57,528 nt of DNA from assembly GCF_029889905.1 (NCBI RefSeq), contig NZ_JARANZ010000015.1:1-57528 (forward strand). Reading direction: 5' to 3'. Under the pieces are notes generated by a model. It saw only the letters and a program-made list of their open reading frames with translations, had not been told where the DNA came from and searched no databases. Both the position numbers and the translations under genes were made by a program. Numbering within the stretch: position 1 is the first letter of the stretch; each line of letters begins with the position of its first letter. This DNA comes from Chromohalobacter sp. 11-W (GTDB lineage Bacteria; Pseudomonadota; Gammaproteobacteria; Pseudomonadales; Halomonadaceae). Shown one piece after another: positions 24,713-34,388 of the stretch.

Positions 24713-25938
24713 TAAGAAACTCCCGTTTCATTGGTGGATGTTGTCGGAGTAGCGGGCGCGGCGGTAGAGGCGTGGCGCGCCAACACGCGTAGATGCGATT
24801 CGAGGTGGTCGATATCCAGGTAGGTGCCTTGCAGGTGACGGCGTCCGGTATTGGGATCGAAGGCGCCACGGCCGTGCAGTACGCGACGGTTGTCGAAGGC
24901 CACCATCTGTCCGGATCCGAGCGCGAAGTCGACGCGGAAGCGCGGCTCGCGCAGACGTTGCCAGAAGATCAGATAGGCCTCGTACCAGGCGTCGGCTTCT
25001 TCCGGCGGCAGGCGTAGGGTGTCGCGAATCCAGTTGTTGAAGCGAACTTCGCGGATGCGGCCCGTGGCATCGACGTCGATGACCGGGGCGCGTACCGCGA
25101 TATCGCTGTCCTCGTCCTGAAAGCGGAAATCGATGGGGGTATCGCGCAGACGCAGGAAGGCTTCCGGGACTTCATGGCGCATGGCTTCGGCCACGGCGAA
25201 GCCGTCGGCGAATAGGGATGCGCCACCCTCGGCTTCGTTTTCCAGGCAATACAGAAGCTGAATGTCCGGGGGATGGCGCCAGTTGGGCAGGTCGGTATGC
25301 AGCTCGAGACCGATGGCGGTATACGCGGCGTTGTTGGGATTGGGCTTGGACTGAACATCGAAACGGGCGCCGAAGTTGGTGGCGCGCATCGGCCCGAACA
25401 GTTCGGTGATACGCACCACTTCTTCGAGTTCGCGCGGGCCGTCGTCGAGCAGCACCAAGCCGTCACGCAGCAGAGCGGTCAGCCACTCGCGGCGACCGTC
25501 GCTACCGGCCATCATGTCGGTATGCGACACATGCACGGGGGCAAAGTCTTCGCGCCAGGCTTCGGCGAGCGGAACGCCGTCGTCGGCACGCGCCTCGGGG
25601 CGACGCTGATGCAGCCAGCCGGCGTCGAAGCGCGACTGGTGGCCGTCGGCCCAGCGCAGTGCCAGTACGCCGTCTTCGATGGTGGCGTCGGGGCTCGCGT
25701 TGAGGAAGGTGTCATCCTCGAGCGGCATGTAGAGGCGTTCACGCGTAATCGGGTGGCGGCACTCGGGGCAGGCGCAGTGATCGCGTAGCCAACGATAGCT
25801 GTAACGCGCGGTGTCGGCGTTATCCCAGGTTACCTCCAGCGCCTTGTCGCCAGGGTGGCAGGCGCGTAGCGCGGGGCCTTGCGCATAAGGAGAGAGCTCA
25901 CTCATTTCGACGGCGGGGGATTGGCTCTGGGACTGCAT
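24712..25938 (-). CDS. Gamma-butyrobetaine dioxygenase (hydroxylase)
   Basis: 408 residues; ATG preceded by AGGAGG. The N-terminal DUF971-type zinc domain has C55, C57, C60 and H62 (DHCACPECRH). The C-terminal TauD-type Fe(II)/2-oxoglutarate domain has H214-x-D216 (LELHTDLPN), H355 (VLHGRGAF) and a 2-oxoglutarate Arg near 366. The enzyme hydroxylates gamma-butyrobetaine to L-carnitine. It is the first gene of a two-gene operon with a betaine-type binding protein, divergent from a LysR gene. The Pro/Thr-rich C-terminal tail is unusual but unlikely to matter. Confidence 0.88.
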   Translation of the reverse strand: MQSQSQSPAVEMSELSPYAQGPALRACHPGDKALEVTWDNADTARYSYRWLRDHCACPECRHPITRERLYMPLEDDTFLNASPDATIEDGVLALRWADGHQSRFDAGWLHQRRPEARADDGVPLAEAWREDFAPVHVSHTDMMAGSDGRREWLTALLRDGLVLLDDGPRELEEVVRITELFGPMRATNFGARFDVQSKPNPNNAAYTAIGLELHTDLPNWRHPPDIQLLYCLENEAEGGASLFADGFAVAEAMRHEVPEAFLRLRDTPIDFRFQDEDSDIAVRAPVIDVDATGRIREVRFNNWIRDTLRLPPEEADAWYEAYLIFWQRLREPRFRVDFALGSGQMVAFDNRRVLHGRGAFDPNTGRRHLQGTYLDIDHLESHLRVLARHASTAAPATPTTSTNETGVS

Positions 25939-25979
25939 ATCGGCCTCCTGATGTTGGGTCGTGCGAATCGGCCTCTAGG

Positions 25980-25999
25980 ATGTCGCCTCATGGCGACAT
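25980..25999. promoter_or_regulatory. Palindrome in the gamma-butyrobetaine hydroxylase/LysR intergenic region
   Basis: Perfect 8-bp inverted repeat ATGTCGCC-TCAT-GGCGACAT, 42 bp upstream of the hydroxylase start and about 95 bp upstream of the LysR gene. A candidate operator for that regulator; no direct evidence. Confidence 0.45.
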
Positions 26000-26094
26000 T
26001 AGACAAACGATGAATCTCGGACCTAAGGCCAAGCTTTGCTAATGGGTGGCTTATTGAAGATCATGGGCGGACATCCATTACCCCCGAGTTCACC

Positions 26095-26964
26095 ATGTCC
26101 CTGCCACCGATCCTGTGGATGCAAGCCTTCGAGGCTGCCGCGCGCACGCTGAGTTTCACCCAGGCCGGTCGCGAGCTGGGCGTGACGCAATCGGCCATCA
26201 GCCAGCGGATTCGACTGCTCGAAGACCGTCTCGGTCAGGCGTTGTTCGTGCGGCACCCGCGGAGCCTGTCGTTGACGCCGGCCGGACAGGCCTGGCTGCC
26301 GAGCATTCAGGAGGCCTTCACACGCATCGCCGAAGGGACCGCCGAGGTCTTCGGACCGCATCCCGACGCGCCGGTCACGCTGCGTGCTACGCCTGCGGTG
26401 CAGGCTGGTTGGCTGGCCACGGAGCTGACGCGGTTCCATCATCGGCATCGCGATGTCACGGTCCGCTTGGTGAGTGCCGTATGGCCCGGTGACTTTGGCG
26501 CCGAGGGCGTGGACATGGAGATCCGCTACGGTCAGGGTGACTGGACCGACATGGAGTCGGTGCTGCTCAACGAGGAAGTCATGCTGCCGGTGTGCTCGCC
26601 AGACCTGGCCCGTGAGTTGCAAACGCCCGACGACTTGGCCGGACATACCTTGTTGCACGCCGCCGGCTTCGCGCTGGGTTGGCCGAGCTGGCTGGCACTG
26701 GCCGGGGCCGAAGGGCTGGAAGCGCGTTGTGCTTCATTCATTTGCGATACCCAGGTCGCCACGCTGGCGTTGGCTGCACGCGGGGCGGGCATCGCCTTGA
26801 CCCACCGGCGCCTCTTCGATGGACGCGACGATTTGGTGGCGCCCTTTGAGCTGTGCATGCCCACCGACGAGGCCTTCTGGCTGGTACGCCCTCAGGCGCG
26901 GGTATTGCGTCCGGCATGCGAGGCACTCTGGGAATGGTTGCGCGATGCACGTGAACTAGACTGA
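26095..26964 (+). CDS. LysR-family transcriptional regulator (GcvA-like), probably of the gamma-butyrobetaine operon
   Basis: 289 residues. The N-terminal helix-turn-helix (MQAFEAAARTLSFTQAGRELGVTQSAISQRIRLLEDRLGQALF) and the GcvA-type effector domain are complete; the family trait 'FxxAARxLSFTxAAxEL' is clear. It is transcribed away from the hydroxylase/binding-protein operon, the usual layout for an LTTR and its target. The upstream ribosome site is weak. Confidence 0.86.
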   Translation: MSLPPILWMQAFEAAARTLSFTQAGRELGVTQSAISQRIRLLEDRLGQALFVRHPRSLSLTPAGQAWLPSIQEAFTRIAEGTAEVFGPHPDAPVTLRATPAVQAGWLATELTRFHHRHRDVTVRLVSAVWPGDFGAEGVDMEIRYGQGDWTDMESVLLNEEVMLPVCSPDLARELQTPDDLAGHTLLHAAGFALGWPSWLALAGAEGLEARCASFICDTQVATLALAARGAGIALTHRRLFDGRDDLVAPFELCMPTDEAFWLVRPQARVLRPACEALWEWLRDARELD

Positions 26965-27009
26965 CGGAAGTGGCCCATGAAAGGGGCCGGCGAGCCCGAG
27001 GAGATGAGC

Positions 27010-27435
27010 ATGACGAGGTATCGGCACGCGGGTGATGCAATATCTGTCGCGGTGGGCATTGTCTGGCTGCTGGCGGTTGCGGGGATCACCACGGCCAGCG
27101 CGGACGGCGTGAAGGTCTACGATCCCGAAAGCGGGCGTTTGCTGCCACTCGAATCGCACCATGCCGGACATGAGGATAGACGCTACGATCGTGAGCGCCA
27201 CGTCTGGCATGGATGGGGTGAACGCGGGTGGCGAGAAGGACGCGGTCGCGTCAGTGTGCACCCGTCGATCATAGTGCAGCCCAGCGCGTCTTCGTCGCCA
27301 GGCGTCGAGACGCGCTCCGCCACGCCTGAAGGTAGCCGTGTATGTCGCGGGGACGACGGTGCCACTACTTGGTCGACGCGCCCTACGCCCTGTGCCTCGG
27401 CTTCGGAGAGCCGCGATGATGCTACGCCGCAATGA
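27010..27435 (+). CDS. Hypothetical exported protein
   Basis: About 141 residues from MTRYRHAGD, with GAGGAG 6 bp upstream; nearby ATGs at 27004 and 26977 are alternatives. A signal-like hydrophobic stretch (ISVAVGIVWLLAVAGITTASA) is followed by a low-complexity region rich in His, Arg, Ser and Gly (RRYDRERHVWHGWGERGWREGRGR). I recognise no family. The end overlaps the start of the nfeD gene by about 20 bp, suggesting translational coupling. Confidence 0.5.
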   Translation: MTRYRHAGDAISVAVGIVWLLAVAGITTASADGVKVYDPESGRLLPLESHHAGHEDRRYDRERHVWHGWGERGWREGRGRVSVHPSIIVQPSASSSPGVETRSATPEGSRVCRGDDGATTWSTRPTPCASASESRDDATPQ

Positions 27436-28798
27436 TGGTGCCGTGATGCGCCGCTGCGTGATGTGGGCCTGCCTGGTACTCGCGGGTCTGGGGCTGTCGT
27501 GGTGGGCGAGTGCGCAATCCGACGCGCGTGACGCGCCCCATGGCGTGGTCCTGAGCATCGACGGCAGCATCGGCCCCGCCACCAGCGATTACTTTCAGCG
27601 CGGCCTCGAGCGTGCCGACGAGGCCGGCGCCTCGCTGGTGATTCTCGAGCTCAATACACCGGGCGGCTTGGATGCCTCCATGCGTGACATGATCCGCGCG
27701 ATGCTGGCCTCGCCGGTGCCGGTGGTGAGCTATGTGACGCCCGCCGGGGCGCGTGCCGCCAGCGCCGGTACCTATCTGCTATATGCCAGTCATGTCGCCG
27801 CCATGGCGCCAGCGACGCATCTTGGCTCGGCGACACCGGTGCAACTCGGCGGTGGCAGCAGTGAGCCGGCGGAAGGCGCGTCGGAGGAAGGCGATACTCA
27901 AGAAGCATCGTCATCGGCGATGGAGCGCAAGGTCCTCGAGGATGCGGTGGCCACGATCCGCTCGTTGGCCGAGCGTCACGGACGCAACGCCGAGTGGGCC
28001 GAACGCGCCGTGCGTGAGGCGGCCAATCTCACGGCCAGCGAGGCCCTGGAGGCCAATGTCGTCGATGTCGTGGCGGGCGATCTCGACGACTTGCTTACCC
28101 AACTCGACGGGCGGTCTGTGGTCATGGCCGATGGCGAACGCACGCTTGCCACGCAGGACATGACGCTCGAGCGCCAGCCCCCGGATTGGCGCGCCCAAGT
28201 GCTGGCGTTCATCACCGATCCCAACGTCGCCTATTTCCTGATGATCATCGGCTTCTACGGGCTGATCTTCGAATTGCTGAGTCCGGGCACGCTATTTCCT
28301 GGCGTGATCGGCGCCATCAGCCTGGTATTGGCCATGTACGCCTTCCAGATGCTCTCGGTGGGGTATGCGGGTCTGATGCTGATTTTCCTGGGCATGGCGC
28401 TGGTCGTGGCCGAAGCGTTCGTACCCAGCGTCGGCGTGCTGGGCTTCGGCGGACTCGCAGCCTTCGTCGCCGGCTCGGTAATGCTGATGGACGACACGCA
28501 TCAGGCGCTGGCGTGGCCTCTGGTAGGCGGTGTGGCGCTGGTTGCTGCCGGCTTTCTGCTGTGGGTGGTAATGCGCTTCGTGGGGATGCGCCGACGCCGT
28601 CCTCAGGGCGGCCAGGAGGAAATGATCGGCCAAGAGGCCACGGTGCTGGCGGACTTCCAGGGGCAAGGCAAGGTCATGGTACACGGAGAGCGCTGGCAGG
28701 CGCGCTGTGTATCGCCCGTGGCACGCGGTCAGCGGGTGCGAATCGTATCCAACGAAGGCTTGACGCTGGTGGTCGAGCCCATCACGGCAATCCCCTAG
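27416..28798 (+). CDS. NfeD-family membrane serine protease (long form)
   Basis: 460 residues from the ATG following GGAG; ATG at 27446 is an alternative. A signal/anchor segment is followed by a ClpP-like protease domain: SIDGSIGPATSDYFQRGL, LELNTPGGLDASMRDMI, and nucleophile Ser in ARAASAGTYLL, with a downstream Lys (MERKVLEDAVATI) as the probable dyad partner. Four or five membrane spans follow (about 275-400), ending in a small OB-fold NfeD domain. A ~25-residue acidic insertion (GGGSSEPAEGASEEGDTQEASSS) sits inside the protease domain. NfeD acts with the SPFH protein encoded next in membrane protein quality control. Confidence 0.9.
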   Translation: MMLRRNDGAVMRRCVMWACLVLAGLGLSWWASAQSDARDAPHGVVLSIDGSIGPATSDYFQRGLERADEAGASLVILELNTPGGLDASMRDMIRAMLASPVPVVSYVTPAGARAASAGTYLLYASHVAAMAPATHLGSATPVQLGGGSSEPAEGASEEGDTQEASSSAMERKVLEDAVATIRSLAERHGRNAEWAERAVREAANLTASEALEANVVDVVAGDLDDLLTQLDGRSVVMADGERTLATQDMTLERQPPDWRAQVLAFITDPNVAYFLMIIGFYGLIFELLSPGTLFPGVIGAISLVLAMYAFQMLSVGYAGLMLIFLGMALVVAEAFVPSVGVLGFGGLAAFVAGSVMLMDDTHQALAWPLVGGVALVAAGFLLWVVMRFVGMRRRRPQGGQEEMIGQEATVLADFQGQGKVMVHGERWQARCVSPVARGQRVRIVSNEGLTLVVEPITAIP

Positions 28799-28843
28799 TC
28801 GTCATGCGGGGCATGCCAACGCTAAGCGAGAAGGAGTAACGCC

Positions 28844-29638
28844 ATGTACGCGAGTTATGCCTATCTAGTGCCGATTGTTCTCGTGGTGCTATTGCTGTTC
28901 GCGGCGATACGCATCTTGCCGGAGTACAAGCGCGGTGTGGTGTTCTTCCTGGGCCGTTTTCAGGCGGTGAAGGGGCCGGGGCTGTTGTTGCTGATTCCGG
29001 GGATTCAGAAGATGCAGGTCGTTGACCTGCGCACCGTGACCCTGGACGTCCCGGAGCAGGACGTGATCTCGCAGGACAACGTCACCGTGCGCGTCAACGC
29101 GGTGCTGTACTTTCGCGTGGTCGATCCCGAGAAGGCCATCATCCAGGTCGAGAATTTCGGTGTCGCTACCAGCCAGCTGGCGCAGACGACCTTGCGCTCG
29201 GTACTCGGCAAGCACGATCTCGACGAGATGCTCTCCGAGCGCGACCGTCTCAATAACGATATCCAGGAGATTCTCGACGCACAGACCGAGTCGTGGGGCA
29301 TCAAGGTCGCCAATGTCGAGATCAAGCATGTCGACCTCGACGAGAGCATGATCCGCGCCATCGCCCGTCAAGCCGAGGCCGAGCGCGAACGGCGTGCCAA
29401 GGTGATCCATGCCGAGGGCGAGCTGCAGGCCTCGCACAAGCTGGTCGAGGCCGCCGATGTCATGGCCAGCAATTCGGCGGCGCTGCAGTTGCGTTACCTG
29501 CAGACGCTCAGCGACATGAGCAACAAGAACGCGTCGACCATCGTCTTCCCGTTGCCGATGGATATCATGGACGCCTTCAAGAGCCAGTTGAACAAGTCGG
29601 GGGCCGCTTCGTCGAACCGCTCGTCACCCAATGACTAG
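28844..29638 (+). CDS. Slipin/stomatin-like SPFH-domain membrane protein
   Basis: 264 residues: N-terminal membrane segment ([17 protein letters not shown]), SPFH domain ([43 protein letters not shown]) and a coiled-coil C-terminus ([26 protein letters not shown]). Forms large oligomeric membrane assemblies. It lies 45 bp after nfeD with a GAAGGAG ribosome site; the stomatin-NfeD pair is a conserved bacterial and archaeal operon, in which NfeD can cleave the slipin C-terminus. Confidence 0.93.
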   Translation: MYASYAYLVPIVLVVLLLFAAIRILPEYKRGVVFFLGRFQAVKGPGLLLLIPGIQKMQVVDLRTVTLDVPEQDVISQDNVTVRVNAVLYFRVVDPEKAIIQVENFGVATSQLAQTTLRSVLGKHDLDEMLSERDRLNNDIQEILDAQTESWGIKVANVEIKHVDLDESMIRAIARQAEAERERRAKVIHAEGELQASHKLVEAADVMASNSAALQLRYLQTLSDMSNKNASTIVFPLPMDIMDAFKSQLNKSGAASSNRSSPND

Positions 29639-29720
29639 ACGCCTGGCAACGAAGCGTGACAGACGTCTGTCATATCGAGCGGTTAGAATGACGCCTCGTT
29701 TTCACTAGGAGCCAGGCGCC

Positions 29721-30452
29721 ATGCCCGCTGATAGCCACCAACTGGCGATTTTCGATCTCGACGATACCCTGCTCGACGGCGATTGCACCGGCTTGTGGAT
29801 CGCTTGGTTGGTGCGGCGCCGCTGGGTGGAAGATGGCGAGGCGTTCATGAATCAAGTGGCGTGTCACGAGCAGCAATATCACGCCGGTACGCTGGATATG
29901 CAGGCGCACTTGCGCTTCGTGCTGGCGCCGTTGATTGGGCGTCGGCGCGAGACGGTGCGCGACGAGGTCGTCGCCTTCGTCGAGACCTGGATTCGTCCGC
30001 GCCTGATGCCGGGCGCACTCGAACGCTTGGCCTGGCACCGCGACCAGGGCCACGCCACCTTGATCATTTCTGCCTCGATGTACCATTTGGTCGAGCCCAT
30101 CGCGCGTGAGGTCGGCGCCGATGACGCCCTGGCAACGCCCCCGGCGTTCGACGCCGAGGATTGCTTTACAGGCGAACCCACCGGGATCGTGACTTATCAG
30201 TCGGGCAAGTTGACGGCGCTGGAGGCTTGGCTTGCCGAATGTGAGGCTGCGCACGCGCGCCCTGGCATTCTCTGGGGCTATAGCGATTCGCACAACGATC
30301 TGCCGCTGCTCGAGCACGTCGATCATGCGCATGTCACGCAGCCCGATGCCCGACTGGCACGTATCGCTGAATTGCGTGGCTGGCCGCGATTCGATTGGCG
30401 TGCCCCGTCCGCCGCTATGACCAAAGGTGCAAATGCGGCGTCGAGTTGGTAG
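29721..30452 (+). CDS. HAD-IB family hydrolase (SerB-like phosphatase)
   Basis: 243 residues, soluble. HAD motif I FDLDDTLLDGD (nucleophile Asp12), motif II ISASMYHL, motif III Lys (SGKL) and motif IV GYSDSHNDLPLLEH are all present. The arrangement with a helical cap after motif I is that of the HAD-SF-IB group (SerB, CicA, PGPase-like). It probably dephosphorylates a small phosphomonoester; the substrate is unknown. It precedes the SulP gene but is separated by 298 bp of structured DNA. Confidence 0.86.
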   Translation: MPADSHQLAIFDLDDTLLDGDCTGLWIAWLVRRRWVEDGEAFMNQVACHEQQYHAGTLDMQAHLRFVLAPLIGRRRETVRDEVVAFVETWIRPRLMPGALERLAWHRDQGHATLIISASMYHLVEPIAREVGADDALATPPAFDAEDCFTGEPTGIVTYQSGKLTALEAWLAECEAAHARPGILWGYSDSHNDLPLLEHVDHAHVTQPDARLARIAELRGWPRFDWRAPSAAMTKGANAASSW

Positions 30453-30559
30453 AATCCCGCGCTTTCTTGGGTACATGACGCCTTGTGCCCACAACCGACC
30501 GTTCAAGGCCGATTTGATTTCATGAGCGCAACGCCGCCCTAGCGTTTCCCCTTTCCTCT

Positions 30560-30635
30560 GGAGCGTTTCCTACGCTCCTGTACGGTCCCGATGGACGCAT
30601 CATGCGTCGAGCGGGGCCGTTTTCGGCCGTCTTTT
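30560..30635 (+). ncRNA. Candidate structured leader/attenuator RNA upstream of the SulP transporter gene
   Basis: Three hairpins in a row can form: GGAGCGT/ACGCTCC (30560-30566, 30572-30578); a nested stem ACGGTCCC/GGGGCCGT (30582-30589, 30613-30620, one G-U) enclosing GACGCA/TGCGTC (30594-30599, 30603-30608); and GGCCG-TTTT-CGGCC (30615-30619, 30624-30628) followed by GTCTTTT. The second and third structures share bases 30615-30619, so they exclude each other, as in riboswitch-type attenuators. I match it to no known class. It could instead be just the terminator of the HAD gene. Confidence 0.4.
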
Positions 30636-30750
30636 CGGTTCCCGTCGCATTCTCGACATCGGCACATGACACGATGCCCGTGACTCGGATGAGCCGTCGC
30701 CAGACGCGCCGTTTAAAACTTCTGACCTTTCTCATCGACTGGACACAAGC

Positions 30751-32241
30751 ATGTACGCATCAATCAAACAACGTTGGTTCTCGAACGTCCGATCGGACGT
30801 CTTGGCCGGCGCCGTGGTGGCGTTGGCCCTGATCCCCGAGGCGATCGCCTTCTCGATCATTGCCGGGGTCGACCCCAAGGTGGGGCTCTTCGCGTCCTTT
30901 TCCATGGCGGTGGTGATTTCCTTTACCGGCGGCCGGCCGGGGATGATTTCCGCCGCTACCGGCGCCATGGCGCTGCTCATGGTGACCCTGGTCAAAGAGC
31001 ATGGGCTGGAGTACCTGCTTGCCGCGACCTTGCTGACGGGGGTGTTGCAGATCGTGGCCGGTTATCTGCGCCTGGGGGCATTGATGCGTTTCGTTTCGCG
31101 CTCGGTGGTCACGGGCTTCGTCAACGCCCTGGCGATCCTGATCTTCATGGCGCAATTGCCGGAGTTGACCGACGTGACCTGGCACGTCTATGCCATGACC
31201 GCCGCGGGTCTGGGGATCATCTACTTGTTTCCCTACGTCCCGGTCATCGGCCGCATGCTGCCGTCGCCGCTGGTCTGCATCATCGTGCTTACAGCGGTCT
31301 ATATGCTGGGCGATTTCTCCATGGTGCGTACCGTGGGTGATATGGGCGAGCTGCCGGATACGCTGCCGGTCTTCCTGTGGCCGGATGTGCCGCTCAATTT
31401 CGAAACCCTGACGATCATCTTCCCGTATTCCGCTGCGCTGGCCGTGGTGGGCCTGCTCGAGTCGCTGATGACGGCAACCATCGTCGACGAACTTACCGAT
31501 ACGCCCAGCGACAAGAACCGCGAGTGCAAGGGCCAGGGCGTTGCCAACATCGCCACCGGCTTTCTGGGCGGCATGGCGAGTTGCGCGATGATCGGGCAGT
31601 CGGTCATCAACATTAAATCCGGCGGTCGTACGCGGCTTTCCACGCTGTGTGCCGGGATCATCCTGCTGATTCTGGTGGTCTTCCTCGGCGATCTCGTCGC
31701 CCAGATTCCCATGGCTGCATTGGTGGCGGTGATGATCATGGTCTCCATCGGGACCTTCAGTTGGGAGTCGCTGCGCGACCTGCGCAAGCACCCCATGTCG
31801 ACCAATATCGTCATGCTGGCCACGGTGATCGTGGTGGTGGCAACCCATAACCTGGCGATTGGCGTCCTGGTAGGGGTGCTGCTGGCGTCGCTGTTCTTCG
31901 CCAACAAGGTTGGCCAGATCCTCTACGTGGGCAGCGAAATGGATGAGGACGAGCAGACACGTGTCTATCGCGTCGTCGGGCAGGTGTTCTTTACCTCGGC
32001 GGACCGTTTCGTGAACTCCTTCGACTTCAAGGAAACCGTTGGACGCGTGCATATCGACCTGACCCGCGCGCACTTCTGGGATATCACCGCCGTGGGGGCG
32101 CTCGATAAGGTGGTCATCAAGTTCCGCCGTGAGGGCACCGAGGTGGAGGTCGTGGGGCTCAACGAGGCCAGCGCCACTCTGGTGGACCGCTTCGCGGTGC
32201 ACGACAAGCCCGATGCCGTGGAAAAACTCATGGGCCACTGA
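30751..32241 (+). CDS. SulP-family inorganic anion transporter
   Basis: 496 residues: an N-terminal transporter domain of about 10-14 membrane spans ([97 protein letters not shown]) and a C-terminal STAS domain (from about 395: [24 protein letters not shown]...[22 protein letters not shown]). Related proteins carry bicarbonate with sodium, sulfate or dicarboxylates; the shorter YbaR/BicA-like type followed by a universal stress protein, as here, suggests bicarbonate, but this is inference. A candidate attenuator precedes it. Confidence 0.9.
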   Translation: MYASIKQRWFSNVRSDVLAGAVVALALIPEAIAFSIIAGVDPKVGLFASFSMAVVISFTGGRPGMISAATGAMALLMVTLVKEHGLEYLLAATLLTGVLQIVAGYLRLGALMRFVSRSVVTGFVNALAILIFMAQLPELTDVTWHVYAMTAAGLGIIYLFPYVPVIGRMLPSPLVCIIVLTAVYMLGDFSMVRTVGDMGELPDTLPVFLWPDVPLNFETLTIIFPYSAALAVVGLLESLMTATIVDELTDTPSDKNRECKGQGVANIATGFLGGMASCAMIGQSVINIKSGGRTRLSTLCAGIILLILVVFLGDLVAQIPMAALVAVMIMVSIGTFSWESLRDLRKHPMSTNIVMLATVIVVVATHNLAIGVLVGVLLASLFFANKVGQILYVGSEMDEDEQTRVYRVVGQVFFTSADRFVNSFDFKETVGRVHIDLTRAHFWDITAVGALDKVVIKFRREGTEVEVVGLNEASATLVDRFAVHDKPDAVEKLMGH

Positions 32242-32364
32242 ATCGCGCCAAGTCTGTAGGCCTACGGCTTAAGGGGAGACGACAAGTCTCTCCGGGTCTG
32301 AGTATCATGCAATCACTCCCATTGCCATGGGATCTCGATAAGATCATCAGAAGGAGCTCGCCAC

Positions 32365-33222
32365 ATGAAAGCCCCCCACGTCATGGCGTGTATCGATGGC
32401 TCGCACTATTCGGAGAGCGTGAGCAAGGCGGCGGTCTGGGCCAGCCAGCGCATGGAGGTGCCGCTTTCCTTCGTGCACGTGCTGGATCGTAACCAGGCGC
32501 CGAGTCAGTTCGATCCGCGCGGTAACATCGGGCTCGGTTCACGCGAGCATCTTCTCGAAGAGCTGGCCAGCCTGGATGAGCAGCGCGGAAAGGTCGCGCA
32601 AGAGCACGGCCGCTTGATGTTGAGCGCGGCGCGCGAACGCGCCGAGGCGGCGGGCATCACTGAAGTCGAAACGCGTCAGCGTAACGGCGAGCTGGTCGAA
32701 GCCTTGACCGAGATCGAAGAAGAAGCGCGACTGATCGTGCTGGGCAAGCGCGGTGAGTCGGCGGACGCCTCGCCGGAACATATGGGCAGCAACCTCGAGC
32801 GCGTGATTCGCGGGCTGCATCGCCCGATTCTGGTGATTCCGGAGGCTTTCCAGGCGCCGACACGCTATCTGATTGCCTTCGATGGCGGTCCCACCACGCG
32901 CAAGATGGTCGAACTGCTTTCGGAACGCCCGTTGCTGCGCGACCTGGAATGCCATCTGGTGCTGGTGGGTGCGGATACCGACGAGCATCGCGAGCAACTG
33001 GCCTGGGCGGAGAAGCAGCTAGCGCCGACCAGTAGCGCCGTACATACGCAAATTATCGCCGGCGAGGTCGAGAAGGTGCTATGCAACTATCGGCAGGAGC
33101 ATGATATCGATTTGCTGGTCATGGGCGCCTACGGCCACTCGCGCATTCGCCAGTTTCTGGTGGGCAGCACCACCACGGCGATGATTCGCCGCGCCCAGTC
33201 TCCCTTGCTACTGCTGCGCTAA
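32365..33222 (+). CDS. Tandem universal stress protein (UspA family)
   Basis: 285 residues with two Usp domains (about 4-145 and 162-285). The second has the ATP-binding pattern MGAYGHSRIRQFLVGSTTTAMIRRAQSPLLLLR; the first has VLGKRGESADASPEHMGSNLERVIRGLHRPILVIP, a diverged version. An AAGGAG ribosome site precedes it. It lies 123 bp after the SulP gene in the same direction, a frequent pairing that suggests a regulatory role on that transporter. Confidence 0.9.
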   Translation: MKAPHVMACIDGSHYSESVSKAAVWASQRMEVPLSFVHVLDRNQAPSQFDPRGNIGLGSREHLLEELASLDEQRGKVAQEHGRLMLSAARERAEAAGITEVETRQRNGELVEALTEIEEEARLIVLGKRGESADASPEHMGSNLERVIRGLHRPILVIPEAFQAPTRYLIAFDGGPTTRKMVELLSERPLLRDLECHLVLVGADTDEHREQLAWAEKQLAPTSSAVHTQIIAGEVEKVLCNYRQEHDIDLLVMGAYGHSRIRQFLVGSTTTAMIRRAQSPLLLLR

Positions 33223-33264
33223 GCGCCGCGAACCATTAGCGCCACAATCTATGAGGATCATGCC

Positions 33265-33627
33265 ATGATCATTCAACGCCACGACACCAAGGCCCGCATG
33301 AGCCGGGCCGTGATTCACAATGGTGTCGCCTATCTATGCGGTCAGGTCGCCGGCCCGGATGCACGCCACGGTGATATTGTCGCGCAGACCGAGAGCATGC
33401 TGGCGCGTGTCGATGACTTGCTCGAGGAAATCGGTTCGGACCGCGAGCACCTGCTCACGGCGACGGTCTATTTGGCTGATGGCGGGAACATGGCAGCCAT
33501 GAATGCGGTGTGGGATGCCTGGGTACCTGCCGGTCATGCCCCGGCGCGTACCTGCGTGGTGGCGCCGATGCCTGCCGACGATCTCAAGGTGGAAGTGACC
33601 GTGACCGCCGCGGTCAAAGGGCAGTAG
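33265..33627 (+). CDS. RidA-family protein (reactive imine/enamine deaminase-like)
   Basis: 120 residues, trimeric chorismate-mutase-like fold expected. Motifs [45 protein letters not shown] and [27 protein letters not shown] match the Rid family; the Arg in PART is at the position of the catalytic Arg of RidA. Such proteins hydrolyse 2-aminoacrylate-type imines. GAGGATC precedes the ATG. It does not look linked to its neighbours by function. Confidence 0.88.
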   Translation: MIIQRHDTKARMSRAVIHNGVAYLCGQVAGPDARHGDIVAQTESMLARVDDLLEEIGSDREHLLTATVYLADGGNMAAMNAVWDAWVPAGHAPARTCVVAPMPADDLKVEVTVTAAVKGQ

Positions 33628-33652
33628 CGAGCCACACGGCGTAAGGCGCCGG

Positions 33653-34276
33653 TCACGCCGACGGCGCCTCCTCTTCCTCGTTCTGGGTCGCCGCCGGCGG
33701 CTGGTGACTCAGAAACTCGCCCACGCGTTCCGGCTCGCTTTCGCCGACACGGCATAGCTGGACGGCGATCTCCGCATATTGCATCAGCACCGGCACCAAC
33801 AAGCGTTGCCGCTCGGCATTGTCGCCGGTGGCGCGTGCCTCGCCGTCGAACCACTCGAAGAGCCGTGCCAGCCGCGCGTAGTTGGGATCACCGCGCCCGC
33901 TATTGCCGCGCAGCGCATCGATGGACAGACAGCGCAGCACATTGCGCTTGTTGGGATCCAGCCCTTCTTTTTCCAACAAGCGTTCGGCATGTTGCATGAA
34001 ATGCTCTGCCAGCAGCGCCGTGGTCTGCGTACGCCCATGATGAGACAAGGCATCGAGGCTATCGTGCAGGGCACGCTGCTGCTGGGAAAGCTGCTGCCAC
34101 AGCGCCAGGCCCAGCAGAGCGAGGATCGCCAGCGCACCTAGCGCAAGCACGAACGCCCCCAAGGGGATCAGCGCCGATGGCGGAAGCGGCCAGGCGAGGT
34201 CGGTGGCCGACAGCAGCACACCCCCCAGCAGGGCGATGGCGAAGAGTATGGCAAGCATCAGAGCCAAGCGTTTCAT
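33653..34276 (-). CDS. Hypothetical membrane protein with a C-terminal helical domain
   Basis: 207 residues. Two membrane segments (about 4-24 and 34-62), then a coiled-coil-prone stretch (WQQLSQQQRALHDSLDAL) and a helical cytoplasmic domain ending in an acidic tail (NEEEEAPSA). No family recognised. It lies downstream of the aryl polyene operon on the same strand, separated by 112 bp, and is probably not part of it. Confidence 0.6.
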   Translation of the reverse strand: MKRLALMLAILFAIALLGGVLLSATDLAWPLPPSALIPLGAFVLALGALAILALLGLALWQQLSQQQRALHDSLDALSHHGRTQTTALLAEHFMQHAERLLEKEGLDPNKRNVLRCLSIDALRGNSGRGDPNYARLARLFEWFDGEARATGDNAERQRLLVPVLMQYAEIAVQLCRVGESEPERVGEFLSHQPPAATQNEEEEAPSA

Positions 34277-34388
34277 CGAGTCGTATCCATTGCCTCAGGC
34301 ATCTGCCTCATTATCGGCCCCATTGCGCCAAGCTTGATGGTGGCAAGCGACATCCTCCCCATAGGGTGTTTACAAAATAGCTTCTCAC

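Noticed and set aside
30760-32238. 492-codon open frame opposite the SulP gene (minus strand)
   Set aside because: Its composition is dominated by His/Asp/Gln/Arg, typical of an antisense shadow; the SulP frame is fully recognisable.
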